64,000 nucleotides of DNA. Origin: Lysobacter sp. cf310 (GTDB lineage: Bacteria > Pseudomonadota > Gammaproteobacteria > Xanthomonadales > Xanthomonadaceae). The stretch covers positions 133,464 to 197,463 of the forward strand of contig NZ_FOSS01000002.1 in NCBI RefSeq assembly GCF_900114355.1, given 5' to 3'. Made by a program: the position numbers and the translations under genes. Within the stretch, counting starts at the first letter, position 1, and every line of letters starts with the position of its first letter. This document shows positions 18,377 to 26,949 of the stretch, piece after piece. Under the pieces are notes generated by a model that saw only the letters and a list, made by a program, of their open reading frames with translations, was not told where the DNA came from and ran no database searches.

Positions 18377-18420
18377 CGCTGTACTTGCGCCTCGTGCCAA
18401 CAGCCTGCCTTCTTGCCTCC

Positions 18421-18511
18421 TGTGGGAGCGGCGTAAGCCGCGATCGCGCAACTACGGCCACCCGCGCAATAGTGTGCATGACGCGATCGCGGCTCACGCC
18501 GCTCCCACAGA
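18421..18511. repeat. REP pair, head-to-head
   Basis: A plus copy TGTGGGAGCGGCGTAAGCCG (18421-18449) faces an inverted copy CGCGGCTCACGCCGCTCCCA (about 18482-18511), 32 bases apart. It is the first unit of a longer repeat array filling 18377-18969. Confidence 0.85.
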
Positions 18512-18545
18512 AAGCCCTGCAAATACGCACAGCCGCCCCTGCCTC

Positions 18546-18969
18546 GGGTAGGAGCGGCGCGTGCCGCGACCACGTCGGGTCCGGTACGACGCAAGCACCG
18601 AGGAGCGAGTGGCCGCCTCGATTGAAGCCACGCGGTGGTTCGCGTTGTCGCGGTCGCGGCTTGCGCCGCTCCTACAGAAAACCCTGCAAACACGCGCAGC
18701 CACTCCCTGCCTCGGGTAGGAGCGGCGCGTGCCGCGACCACGTCGGGTCCGGTGCGGCGCAAGCAGCGAGGGGCGAGTGGCCGCCTCGATTGAAGCCACG
18801 CGGTGGTTCGCGTTGTCGCGGTCGCGGCTTGCGCCGCTCCTACAGGTAGCTCGCGGAGGTCTGCCGCTGCGGGGTAGGAGCGGCGCGTGCCGCGACCGCG
18901 TCGGGTCCTATGCGACGCAAGCACCGAGGAGCGAGTGGCCGCTTCGACTGAAGCCGCTTCGCGTTGTCC
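18546..18969. repeat. Three tandem copies of a 158-168 bp REP-containing unit
   Basis: Units start at 18546, 18714 and 18872 with GGGTAGGAGCGGCGCGTGCC and share GCGAGTGGCCGC(C/T)TCGA plus a terminal inverted REP ending CGCTCCTACA in the first two. The third unit is cut short at the stop codon of the neighbouring glycerophosphodiesterase gene. The 593-base gap 18377-18969 contains only these repeats; no gene is supported. Confidence 0.88.
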
Positions 18970-20283
18970 TCACCGCTCGCGTAGCGGGCGATGCAGGTCC
19001 AGGAAGATGTCGCGCGCGGCCACGCCGATGTCGGGCTGGTCGATGAAGAAGCCCTGCACGCCCAGGCCGTACAGCTGCACGGCTTCGGCCAGCGCGGTCT
19101 GGGCGATGCCGTTCGGGCCCTGGGTCAGGAAGGGTTCCTCGGCGCGCACGGTATAGGGATGCACCACCAGGCCCGCCTTCAGCGCCCAGGCCAGCATGGG
19201 ATGGACCACGCCGGTGTTGCGCGTGCCCAGTTCGGCCTTGCCGTCGCCGTCGGCGTCGACCTTCGGGTCCAGCGCCAGGCGCGTCAGCAGGCTGCTCTTG
19301 GACGGGCCGACGCCGCTGGCGTAATGCGCCTTCATCCAGCGTAGCGCCGGCTCGGTGGCGAAGTCGGCGTAGCGCGTGTTCGCGCCGAGGCCGCCTTCGA
19401 TCTGTTGGCTCAAGTCGCCGTAGATCGCGCCCAGTTCGTCGCCGCGCGCGAGGTGATACGCCAGGTCGTAGGGACGGCGGCTCTGGAAGTCCTCGTACAG
19501 CTGCACCAGCGGCAGGTCGACGCCGGCGCGCGGCATGATCCGGGTCTTGAGCTCGATCAGATTCTCGACCTCGAAGCTCTGGATATAGACGCGGCGCGGA
19601 TCGGTGAAGCCTTCCGCCACCAGGGTCTCGATCAGCTTGGCGCCCAGCGAGGTCGCGATCGGCGTGCCGTCGAGGCGGCAGCCTTCGTGGGCGAAATAGG
19701 TCGGATGCTTGGTTTCCGGATAAATGCCGATGCGGCGGCCGCCGCGGCTCTCGCGCTGGGCCAGGCGCACCACCTCGGCGAAGGTCGGGATCTGGTACAT
19801 GCCGTCGAAGCGCGCATTGGCCGGACGGATCGCCGGGATGCGCTCCTTGGCGCGCAGGGTCTTGAGCTCGGCGAGGGTGAAATCCTCGGTGAACCAGCCG
19901 GTCACGGCGACGCCGTCGATGGTCTTGGTGACCCGGCGCGCGGCGAACTCGGGATGCGCGGCGACGTCGGTGGTGCCGGAGATTTCGTTCTCGTGGCGCG
20001 CGACCAGCACGCCGTCGCGGGTCGCGACCAGGTCGGGTTCGATGAAGTCGGCGCCCATGCGGATCGCGAGGCGGTAGGACTCCAACGTGTGTTCGGGACG
20101 GTAGCCGCTGGCGCCGCGGTGGCCGATCACGATCAGGCCGTGGCGGTCGGGCGCATGCCGGTCGGCGGCGCGGTCGGACGAGCGGTCGGTCACGGTGGGC
20201 ATCTCGGCGCAGGCGGCGGCGCTGACGGCGGCGAACAGCACGGCACCGAACAGTCGGGCCAGCTTAGTGCAATGCGGGGTCAT
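18970..20283 (-). CDS. Glycerophosphodiester phosphodiesterase, exported (GlpQ-like)
   Basis: A 437-residue exported GDPD that hydrolyses glycerophosphodiesters from phospholipid turnover to glycerol-3-phosphate and an alcohol. Catalytic residues are visible: H55 and R56 in IGHRGASGYRPEHT, E82 and D84 in FIEPDL, and H97 in ARHENE. The N-terminal hydrophobic segment ends SAAAC25, so it may be a lipoprotein; cleavage by signal peptidase I is the alternative. The ATG at 20283 follows CCGAGGTTGTCC. Length exceeds the E. coli enzyme (about 358) because of an insertion around residues 290-370. No transporter gene adjoins. Confidence 0.93.
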   Translation of the reverse strand: MTPHCTKLARLFGAVLFAAVSAAACAEMPTVTDRSSDRAADRHAPDRHGLIVIGHRGASGYRPEHTLESYRLAIRMGADFIEPDLVATRDGVLVARHENEISGTTDVAAHPEFAARRVTKTIDGVAVTGWFTEDFTLAELKTLRAKERIPAIRPANARFDGMYQIPTFAEVVRLAQRESRGGRRIGIYPETKHPTYFAHEGCRLDGTPIATSLGAKLIETLVAEGFTDPRRVYIQSFEVENLIELKTRIMPRAGVDLPLVQLYEDFQSRRPYDLAYHLARGDELGAIYGDLSQQIEGGLGANTRYADFATEPALRWMKAHYASGVGPSKSSLLTRLALDPKVDADGDGKAELGTRNTGVVHPMLAWALKAGLVVHPYTVRAEEPFLTQGPNGIAQTALAEAVQLYGLGVQGFFIDQPDIGVAARDIFLDLHRPLRER

Positions 20284-20503
20284 GGCGGACAACCTCGGGC
20301 ATGGGGGAAGGCCGGCGCCCCTGTGTGCCGGCATCGCCATGCTCGCGGCCGAACATTGCGCGCACTTGACCGTGCATGCGCGCGATCGCCGGACTGCGAC
20401 GGCCGGCGCATTCCGCGCCGGCCGCGCGCGCAGGCGGCGACAACGCCCGCGCACGCGGCCGGCCCTGCCCCACGGCCCGGCCTCGCGCAGGGCCGCGCCT
20501 GCC

Positions 20504-20809
20504 TCAGTGTTCGCTGATCCAGGCGTTGACCGCGGTCACCGTGCCGTCGGCCACGGTGATCGCCAGGCGGTCCTCGCTGCGCTTGCCGCCGGGATAGATC
20601 TCGATGCCGTTGAGGCTGCTCTTCCATTTCTGAGCGACGATGCCGTTCTGTTTCAGCACCAGCAGCCACTGGTTGACCTGGTCGCCCTCGGTCGGCTCGG
20701 TCTCGGTGCACAGGGTGTCGATGGCCTGCAGCCGGGCCTCGGCCGTGACCGGATCGCCGAGCTTGGAGATCTTCTTGGCGCTGATTTCGTTGACGTAGGT
20801 GTAAGTCAT
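20504..20809 (-). CDS. Small hypothetical protein, partner of the 20892-21953 gene
   Basis: I do not recognise this 101-residue protein. It has no signal peptide or membrane segment; it is predicted to be alternating helix and strand with one cysteine. Features include MTYTYVNEISAKKISKL at the N-terminus and a C-terminal half of beta character (IEIYPGG, LAITVADGTVTAVNAW). The start follows a GGAG motif. It lies 82 bases downstream of the larger unknown gene on the same strand and is probably cotranscribed, so the two may act together. Confidence 0.7.
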   Translation of the reverse strand: MTYTYVNEISAKKISKLGDPVTAEARLQAIDTLCTETEPTEGDQVNQWLLVLKQNGIVAQKWKSSLNGIEIYPGGKRSEDRLAITVADGTVTAVNAWISEH

Positions 20810-20891
20810 GCGGATGGCTCCGGGCGCACGGCACCCTTGCGCGGAATCTGGACGGGGAAGGCCGCGGCCGCCATGACGGCCGCGGCGGCGA

Positions 20892-21953
20892 TCACTCTTC
20901 GAGCACCGAGAAATGGGTGGCGCCGGGCCACACGCCCGACATCTCGATGTGGCGCTGGCCGGTCAACCACTGCCCCAGCGGACGCGCCCAATGGCGGCGG
21001 TAACGATCGGAATTGATCATGCCGACGAAGGTCACGTCGAGGTTGAGGTCGGTGGCGTCGAGCGGGATGTTGCCGATCGTGCGCGACAGGCCGCCGCTGA
21101 TCTCGAACTGCTCGCGGCGCGGGCCGCTGGGCGTGTTGTAGGTCAGCAGGATGCGGGTGATGTAGGTGCTGCCCGGACGGTTGTTGAAGAAGATCTGGAA
21201 GCCACCGAGCTTGCCGATCCAGTTGGGCATCAGCAGGCGTCCGTCGAAGGACGCGAACGAATACGCGATCGGCACCGGCTCGACCGGACGGGTGTTGGCC
21301 TGGTCCGGCCACAGGTGGCGGTCGACGTCGCGGGCCTTGCGGATCGAGCTGAACGAGCCCTTGCCACTGGCGCCGCCCAGCATCTCCTGCACCGCGCTGG
21401 CGCGGCCGGCGATCGAGAACGATGCGTCGCTGGACTGCGAGCCGACATTGAGGCCGCTGTTGGCGAAGATCACGTTGGTGACCACGCCGAAGCCCTGGGC
21501 GATCTGGCCGTTGCCGCCGAAGCCGACCGATTGGGCCTGCTCGGCCAGCCAGTCGACGCTGCGCTCGACCACCGTGAGATCGCGCAGGAAGGACTCCTGG
21601 CGCAGCGAGAACTCCGAGGCGATCGAGTTGCTGTTGGCCATCGACCAGCTCACTTCCAGCCCGGCCTCGCCCTTGATGCCCGAATCCGGATCGGTGGCCT
21701 CGGCGCTCACGTCGACGCTGGCCTCGGTACGCGAGACGCGCTCGGACATCAGCTGCCAGGAGCTCGAGGTCGCCGTGTGCAGCAGCTCGACATTGGGCAA
21801 CTGCTCGCGGACCAGGCGGAAGTCGCCGGTTTCGGCATCGACGATGCCCACCGCGCCGGGCCGGATCTGGGCATTGAGCGCCCAGTTGCCCCAATACGCC
21901 GGGCGACTGCGCCGGATCAGGTCGGAAAAGGTGCGGTTCCATCGGATGCTCAT
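20892..21953 (-). CDS. Hypothetical beta-rich soluble protein
   Basis: A 353-residue protein that I cannot place in a family. It lacks a signal peptide and has a very good ribosome-binding site (AGGAGAG) before the ATG at 21953. Residues 60-120 form long alternating Ser/Thr-hydrophobic strands (TEASVDVSAEATDPD, GEAGLEVSWSMANSNS), like the amphipathic hairpins of beta-pore-forming proteins. Further beta stretches continue to the C-terminus (TYITRILLTYNT, LNLDVTFVGMIN). The N-terminal segment WGNWALNAQIRPGAVGIVD looks well ordered. The pore-former comparison is by pattern only. It is divergent from the APC transporter and followed by the 101-residue partner. Confidence 0.75.
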   Translation of the reverse strand: MSIRWNRTFSDLIRRSRPAYWGNWALNAQIRPGAVGIVDAETGDFRLVREQLPNVELLHTATSSSWQLMSERVSRTEASVDVSAEATDPDSGIKGEAGLEVSWSMANSNSIASEFSLRQESFLRDLTVVERSVDWLAEQAQSVGFGGNGQIAQGFGVVTNVIFANSGLNVGSQSSDASFSIAGRASAVQEMLGGASGKGSFSSIRKARDVDRHLWPDQANTRPVEPVPIAYSFASFDGRLLMPNWIGKLGGFQIFFNNRPGSTYITRILLTYNTPSGPRREQFEISGGLSRTIGNIPLDATDLNLDVTFVGMINSDRYRRHWARPLGQWLTGQRHIEMSGVWPGATHFSVLEE

Positions 21954-22110
21954 TCAATCTCTCCTGTCGTGCGCCTGTTGGCGTGGTGACAGGAAAAACG
22001 CGGCATCGGCGCGGCCGTGAGGCCCGGGCACTGGCCGTATCGAACCGCCCATGCGCCACCGTCCGGGGCGACAGCGGCTATGATGCGGCGATCATTGGGG
22101 AGGACAGCGG

Positions 22111-23550
22111 ATGAGCCTGTTGGCGCGTATCTTGCGGCACAAGTCGGTGGAGCAACTTCAGGCCGATATCGGCAAGCGCTCGGACTTCCGGCGCGTGCTG
22201 GGCCTGTGGCAGCTCACCGCGATCGGCATCGGCGGCATCATCGGCGTCGGCGTGTTCGTGCTCGCCGGCCATCAGGCCGCCGAGAACGCCGGCCCCGCGG
22301 TCGCGCTGTCGTTCCTGATCGCGGGCATCGCCAGCGCCGCCGCGGCGCTGTGCTACGCCGAGTTCGCCGGCATGATCCCGGTCACCGGCAGCGCCTACAC
22401 CTACAGCTACGCGACCCTGGGCGAACTGCCGGCCTGGCTGATCGGCTGGGACCTGCTGCTGGAATACGCGCTGATCGTGGCGGTGGTGGCGATAGGCTGG
22501 TCCGGCTACGTGCAGGTGCTGCTGGAAGGCGTGGGCATCCATCTGCCGGTCTGGGCGCAGGGCGCGATCGGTACCGGCGAAGGCCGCGTGTTCAACGTGA
22601 TCGCCGCCGCGGTGACCCTGGCGGTGTCGGCCCTGCTGGTGTTCCGCACCGAATGGGGCGCGCGCTTCAACACCCTGATCGTGGCGATCAAGGTGCTGGC
22701 GGTGCTGCTGGTGATCGGCGTGGGCGTGTTCTACATCGACACCGCCAACTGGACGCCGTTCATTCCCGAACGCGTGATCGGCGCCGACGGCGTCGGCCAC
22801 TTCGGCCTGGCCGGCGTCGGCACCGCCGCGGCGGTGGTGTTCTTCGCGGTGTTCGGCTACGACACCCTGACCACGGCGGCCGAGGAATCCAAGAACCCGC
22901 AACGCGATCTGCCGCGCGCGGTGCTGCTGTCGCTGGGCGTGTCGATGATCCTGTACCTGGCGGTGTCGCTGGTGCTGACCGGCATCGCCCACTACTCCAC
23001 CCTGGGTGGCGACGCGCCGGTGTCGGACGCCTTCGCCGCGTTGGGCCTGCCCTTCATCGCCAAGACCATCGCGTTCTCGGCCGTGGTCGGCATCGCCAGC
23101 GTGCTGTTCGCCTTCATGCTGGGCGCGGCGCGAATCTGGTTCTCGCTGTCGCGCGACGGCCTGCTGCCGGCCTGGTTCGCCAAGATCCACCCGCGCTACG
23201 GCACCCCGCACCGTCCGACCGTGGTGCTGGGCGTGTTCACCGCCCTGGTCGCCGGCCTGCTGCCGATCGGCGAGGTCGCCAAGCTGGTCAACATCGGCGT
23301 GCTCTCGGCCTTCATCGTGATCTGCGCCTCGGTGTGGCTGCTGCGCGTGCGCAAGCCGGGCCTGCACCGCGCCTTCCGCACCCCGCTGGTGCCGCTGATC
23401 CCGATCATCGGCATCGGCTTCTCGATCTGGCTGCTGTCGGAGCTGCAGGCGATCACCTGGCTGATCTTCCTGATCTGGCTGTCGCTGGGCCTGCTGGTGT
23501 ATTTCGGTTATGGCATCCGCCACAGCAAGCTGGCCTTGGAACAGAAGTAA
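22111..23550 (+). CDS. APC-superfamily cationic amino acid permease
   Basis: A 479-residue cytoplasmic-membrane transporter with twelve or more predicted helices. The first helix contains the APC signature (IGIGGIIGVGVFVLAG), followed by GPAVALSFLIAGIASAAAALCYAEFAG, characteristic of the cationic amino acid transporter (CAT/YfnA-like) branch. It imports or exchanges amino acids by proton coupling; specificity is not certain. The start follows GGGGAGGACAGCGG, a strong ribosome-binding site. Its stop codon lies inside the first unit of a 7-bp microsatellite that continues downstream. It is convergent with cfa. Confidence 0.93.
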   Translation: MSLLARILRHKSVEQLQADIGKRSDFRRVLGLWQLTAIGIGGIIGVGVFVLAGHQAAENAGPAVALSFLIAGIASAAAALCYAEFAGMIPVTGSAYTYSYATLGELPAWLIGWDLLLEYALIVAVVAIGWSGYVQVLLEGVGIHLPVWAQGAIGTGEGRVFNVIAAAVTLAVSALLVFRTEWGARFNTLIVAIKVLAVLLVIGVGVFYIDTANWTPFIPERVIGADGVGHFGLAGVGTAAAVVFFAVFGYDTLTTAAEESKNPQRDLPRAVLLSLGVSMILYLAVSLVLTGIAHYSTLGGDAPVSDAFAALGLPFIAKTIAFSAVVGIASVLFAFMLGAARIWFSLSRDGLLPAWFAKIHPRYGTPHRPTVVLGVFTALVAGLLPIGEVAKLVNIGVLSAFIVICASVWLLRVRKPGLHRAFRTPLVPLIPIIGIGFSIWLLSELQAITWLIFLIWLSLGLLVYFGYGIRHSKLALEQK

Positions 23551-23605
23551 GAAGTAAGAAGTGAGAAGTGAGAAGTGAGCAAAAGCATTACGCTCACTTC
23601 TCACT
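23543..23605. repeat. Five-copy heptamer microsatellite forming a 14-bp hairpin
   Basis: Five tandem AGAAGT(A/G) heptamers (23543-23577) run through the stop codon of the APC gene. The end of the array pairs with GCTCACTTCTCACT: 23567-23580 against 23592-23605 gives a perfect 14-bp stem with an 11-base loop. Lying between convergent genes, it may act as a bidirectional terminator, though no T-run follows. Confidence 0.75.
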
Positions 23606-23627
23606 CCTCTACGCTCACTCCTCGCCT

Positions 23628-24788
23628 TCAGCGAGGCGCGACATACCCGCCCGGCACGCCCTCCGGCGACAGCACCAGCTGCCACAGCTGGGCGTGGCGA
23701 CTGCGGAAGCTGGCCATGGCGCCGGCCAGGTAGAAGCGCCACATGCGCCGGAAGCGCTCGTCGTAGCGCGCGTCCAGCTCCGGCCAGGCGCGCTCGACGT
23801 TGCGGCGCCAGGCCTGCAGGGTCAGGTCGTAGTCGGCGCTGAAGTTATGCCAGTCCTCGATCACGTAGCGCTGCTCGACCGCCTCGGCGATCTGGCGCGC
23901 CGAGGGCAGCATCGAATTCGGGAAGATGTACTTGCCGATCCAGGGATCGGTGTGGGTGACCGACTGGTTGCCGCCGATGGTGTGCAGCAGGAACAGGCCG
24001 TCGGGCTTGAGCGCGCGCCGCGCGGCGTCGAAATAGATCGCGTAGTTGCGCACGCCCACGTGTTCGAACATGCCCAGCGAGAACACCCGGTCGAAGCGGC
24101 CGTCGGCGCGGCCACCGCCCAACGCATCGCCCTGCAGGTCGCGGTAGTCCTGCAGCAGGATCTCCACCGGCAGGCCGGCGCAGAGCTCGCGCGCGTACTC
24201 GGCCTGTTCGCGCGAGATGGTCACGCCCACGCCGCTCACGCCGTAGCGTTCGGCGGCGAACTTCAGGCCCTCGCCCCAGCCGCACCCGATGTCGAGCACG
24301 CGCATGCCCGGCGCCAGGCCGAGCTTGCGGCAGACCAGGTCCAGCTTGGCCTCCTGGGCCGCGTCCAGGTCCTGCAGCGGCGCGCCCTCGCGGTCGCGCC
24401 AGTAGCCGCAGCTGTAGACCATGCGCCGCCCCAGCATGGCGCGGTAGAGATCGTTGCCCAGGTCGTAGTGGCGCTCGCCGACCATGAACGCGCGCTTGCG
24501 GCTCTGCAAATTGACCAGGTGCGCGCGCAGGCCGTCGAACAGCGCGCTCCAGCCGTGCACGCGTTCGTCCACGTGCGCGCGCAGCAGCCGGAACAGCATC
24601 CCGTCCAGCGATTCGCAACGCCACCAGCCGTCCATGTAGGACTCGCCCAGGCCGAGCGAACCCTGCGCGATCACGCGCGAATAGAAATGCTCGTCGTCGA
24701 CCTGGATGTCCCAGGGACGCTCGCCGCCGACCTGGACGTCGGCCAGCGCCAGTAGAGCGACCACCCGATTGCGCAGCGTTGCGGGCAT
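23628..24788 (-). CDS. cfa: Cyclopropane-fatty-acyl-phospholipid synthase
   Basis: A 386-residue SAM-dependent methyltransferase that adds a methylene bridge to unsaturated acyl chains of membrane phospholipids, often in stationary phase or acid stress. It shows the N-terminal lipid-binding region (LGLGESYMDGWW), the SAM motif VLDIGCGWGEG (about 165-174), LGMFEHVG, and the C-terminal TLQAWRRNVERAW and FRRMWRFYLAGAMASFR segments typical of Cfa. Length matches the family (about 380). The gene is convergent with the APC permease and is followed upstream by a small repeat cluster. Confidence 0.95.
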   Translation of the reverse strand: MPATLRNRVVALLALADVQVGGERPWDIQVDDEHFYSRVIAQGSLGLGESYMDGWWRCESLDGMLFRLLRAHVDERVHGWSALFDGLRAHLVNLQSRKRAFMVGERHYDLGNDLYRAMLGRRMVYSCGYWRDREGAPLQDLDAAQEAKLDLVCRKLGLAPGMRVLDIGCGWGEGLKFAAERYGVSGVGVTISREQAEYARELCAGLPVEILLQDYRDLQGDALGGGRADGRFDRVFSLGMFEHVGVRNYAIYFDAARRALKPDGLFLLHTIGGNQSVTHTDPWIGKYIFPNSMLPSARQIAEAVEQRYVIEDWHNFSADYDLTLQAWRRNVERAWPELDARYDERFRRMWRFYLAGAMASFRSRHAQLWQLVLSPEGVPGGYVAPR

Positions 24789-24799
24789 GACGGGCTCCG

Positions 24800-24885
24800 G
24801 TTGCGGTAGCGAGGAACCAGTAGCGAGGAAACAGGAACGAGTGAGCCGCGCTCGTTACCCTTGCTCGCCACTCGTTACCCGCCGA
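24800..24885. repeat. Tandem and inverted short repeats upstream of cfa
   Basis: The segment contains two copies of GTAGCGAGGAA and a dyad in which AACGAGTG (24836-24843) pairs with CACTCGTT (24869-24876), with GCTCGTTACCC and CTCGTTACCC as direct repeats on the right. It resembles in style the 23543-23605 element on the other side of cfa, but the sequence differs. Confidence 0.5.
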
Positions 24886-24891
24886 TAGCGA

Positions 24892-25725
24892 CTAGCTCCC
24901 CGCGAACAGCGCCTTGTACGCCGGCGCCACGAACGGCAGCAGCACGCTGGCCGGCACTTCCACGGTCTGGGTGCCGTCGGAGTACGGACCGACCTCGTAG
25001 GGCGCGAACACGAAGCGCAGCGCGGTGAGCTTGCCGTCGACCGCGACCACCGGTTCGAACAAGGCGAAGTTGGCCGGGTCGGCGTCGGTGCCGTCGTCGA
25101 TCATGCGGCCGGCGCTTTCGACCACCTCGGCGCGCTCGGCCGGGGCCAGGTCGTCGGCGTCGACGCGCTGCGACAGCGCCGAATGCAGTTGCTCGCGCAC
25201 GTAGCGCGAAATCGCGTCCCAGCCCTTCTTGTCGGGCACCAGGTCGGTGGCCTTGAGCATCTGGTTCTGCTGCGGCAGCCACACGAAGCGGGCGATCAGC
25301 GGCGAGCCATGGGCGCCGCCGGTGTAGCTGCTGCCCTCGGCGGCCACCGCCACCAGGGTCGGCGAATCCAGCACCTCGGTGAAATTCAACGACAGGTCGT
25401 AGGGCGCGCTGCCCTCGCCTTTCTTGCGCGCCTGCGCGGCTTCGATCAGGTCGGTGCGGGCGGCGTCGGCGTAGCGCTTGAGCTCGGCCGCCAGGCCTGG
25501 GTACTTCGCCGCCGGGGTCTGGTAGCTGATGCCGATGATGTAGTCGGGCGTGGTCTCGACCACGTCCTTGAGCTCGACCACGGGGACGGCCGCGGGCGTG
25601 CCGGCCGCGGGCGTCGTGCCCGGGGCGGCGGCCGTGGTCGGGGCGGCGGCCTCGCGCTTGCACGCGGCCATGGCCAGACAAAGCACAGTGACGGCGATGG
25701 CGCGCCGGGCGATAACGGACTTCAT
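24892..25725 (-). CDS. Lipoprotein with DUF4163/DUF3298-type (RsiV-like) domain
   Basis: A 277-residue exported lipoprotein. The signal peptide ends in LAMAAC22, a lipobox, followed by an Ala/Pro/Thr-rich linker. The body resembles the DUF4163-DUF3298 domain pair of RsiV and related proteins: SLNFTEVLDSPTLVAVAAEGSSYTGGAHGSP is the conserved signature, and FAPYEVGPYSDGTQTVEVP the C-terminal one. In Bacillus RsiV this domain binds lysozyme; here no sigma-factor partner is adjacent, so the function is open. I chose the ATG at 25725, with AAAGGATT upstream, over a TTG three codons earlier. Confidence 0.85.
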   Translation of the reverse strand: MKSVIARRAIAVTVLCLAMAACKREAAAPTTAAAPGTTPAAGTPAAVPVVELKDVVETTPDYIIGISYQTPAAKYPGLAAELKRYADAARTDLIEAAQARKKGEGSAPYDLSLNFTEVLDSPTLVAVAAEGSSYTGGAHGSPLIARFVWLPQQNQMLKATDLVPDKKGWDAISRYVREQLHSALSQRVDADDLAPAERAEVVESAGRMIDDGTDADPANFALFEPVVAVDGKLTALRFVFAPYEVGPYSDGTQTVEVPASVLLPFVAPAYKALFAGS

Positions 25726-25822
25726 TGGGGGCAATCCTTTGGTGTTCCCGCGGACATTATCGTCGAAACCGTGATGCCCGCATGCACACGCGCGCCGAAT
25801 TCGCGCTAGGCGCGGCGGCCGA

Positions 25823-26536
25823 TCACCACTGGCTGCGGTGCGGCAGCAAACCCTGCAGTTCGGCGTCGGTCAGATTGCGCCATTGGCCGGGCTTGAGGTA
25901 TGCCAATTTGACGTTACCGATGCGCACCCGCATTAGCTGCTTGACCCGGAAACCGAAGTGCTCGGCCATCAGCCGGATCTGTCGGTTCAGGCCCTGCACC
26001 AGCACGATCCGGAATCCGAAGCGGTTGAGCTTGCCGGTCTTGCACGGCAGCGTGGTCTGGCCGTGGATCGGCACGCCGCGGCTCATGCCGCGCAGGAACT
26101 CGGGGGTGACCTCGTGGTTCACCGCCACCAGGTATTCCTTTTCCAGCTTGTTCTCGGCGCGCAGGATCTCGTTGACGATGTCGCCGTTGCTGGTCAGCAG
26201 GATCAGGCCCTCGGACTCCTTGTCCAGGCGCCCGATCGGGAAGATCCGGCGCTCGTGGCCGACGAAGTCGACGATGTTGCCCTTGACCGTGGACTCGGTG
26301 GTGCAGGTCACCCCGGTCGGCTTGTTGAGGGCGATGTAGACATGCTGGCGCTGGCCCTTGATCGCCGCGCGGGTGCGCAGCTTCTGGCCGTCGACCAGGA
26401 CCTCGTCGTCCTCGCCGACCTCGGCGCCGATCCGGGCGCGCACGCCGTTCACGGCCACCCGGCCCTCGGCGATGAGGCGGTCGGCCTCGCGGCGCGAGCA
26501 GTGGCCGGTGTCGCTGATGTGTTTGTTCAGGCGCAT
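25823..26536 (-). CDS. rluF: 23S rRNA pseudouridine synthase, RluF-like
   Basis: A 237-residue RsuA-family pseudouridine synthase. An S4 RNA-binding domain occupies residues 1-50 (RLNKHISDTGHCSRREADRL), followed by the catalytic domain with D105 in the family motif GRLDKESEGL. The segment YLVAVNHEVTPEFLRGMSRGV and the ending QGLNRQIRLMAEHFGFRV fit RluF, which modifies U2604 (and U2605) of 23S rRNA in E. coli. RluB/RluE-type specificity is less likely but not excluded by eye. It stands alone on the minus strand between the DUF3298 lipoprotein and a GNAT gene. Confidence 0.88.
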   Translation of the reverse strand: MRLNKHISDTGHCSRREADRLIAEGRVAVNGVRARIGAEVGEDDEVLVDGQKLRTRAAIKGQRQHVYIALNKPTGVTCTTESTVKGNIVDFVGHERRIFPIGRLDKESEGLILLTSNGDIVNEILRAENKLEKEYLVAVNHEVTPEFLRGMSRGVPIHGQTTLPCKTGKLNRFGFRIVLVQGLNRQIRLMAEHFGFRVKQLMRVRIGNVKLAYLKPGQWRNLTDAELQGLLPHRSQW

Positions 26537-26615
26537 GCGGAATCGGACGCGGGGCGCGCCAGTCTGGGACGGGCGCGCATGCTGTCACACCTTGGGCCGC
26601 GGTGCAGCGTCGGGC

Positions 26616-26888
26616 TCAGCCCAGCAGGTCGGAAAATTCAGGATGGCGCTCGATCCAGGCCGCCGCGTAGGAGCAGGCCGGCCGAACCTTGAGGCCGGCG
26701 GCACGGGCATGTTCGAACGCCGCCCGGACCAGGCCGCCGGCGATGCCGCGCCCGCCGATCACCTCCGGCACCCAGGTGTGGGTAATCACCAGATGGTGGC
26801 CGTCCAGGCGGGTGTCCAGGTAGGCGAGCTCGCCGTCGACCGTGGTCGAGAAGCGGCCGCTGGGAGCGTCGTGGTGGATATCGGGCAT
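26616..26888 (-). CDS. Small GNAT-like N-acetyltransferase (YidJ/YjdJ type)
   Basis: A 90-residue minimal GNAT-fold protein of the type that includes human GTLF3B/NATD1 and Arabidopsis homologues. It shows LAYLDTRLDGHHLVITHTWVPEVIGGRGIAGGLV with the acetyl-CoA loop GGRGIAGGL, then a conserved CSYAAAWIERHPEF ending. Reduced GNATs bind acetyl-CoA, but acceptors are mostly unknown. The ATG at 26888 follows AGGAACCGCT. It sits between rluF and the histone-like gene on the minus strand. Confidence 0.88.
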   Translation of the reverse strand: MPDIHHDAPSGRFSTTVDGELAYLDTRLDGHHLVITHTWVPEVIGGRGIAGGLVRAAFEHARAAGLKVRPACSYAAAWIERHPEFSDLLG

Positions 26889-26949
26889 AGCGGTTCCTGG
26901 TGGGGGGCGCCGGGCCCCGCGCATGGCGGGCCCCGGCGCGGTGCTCGGG

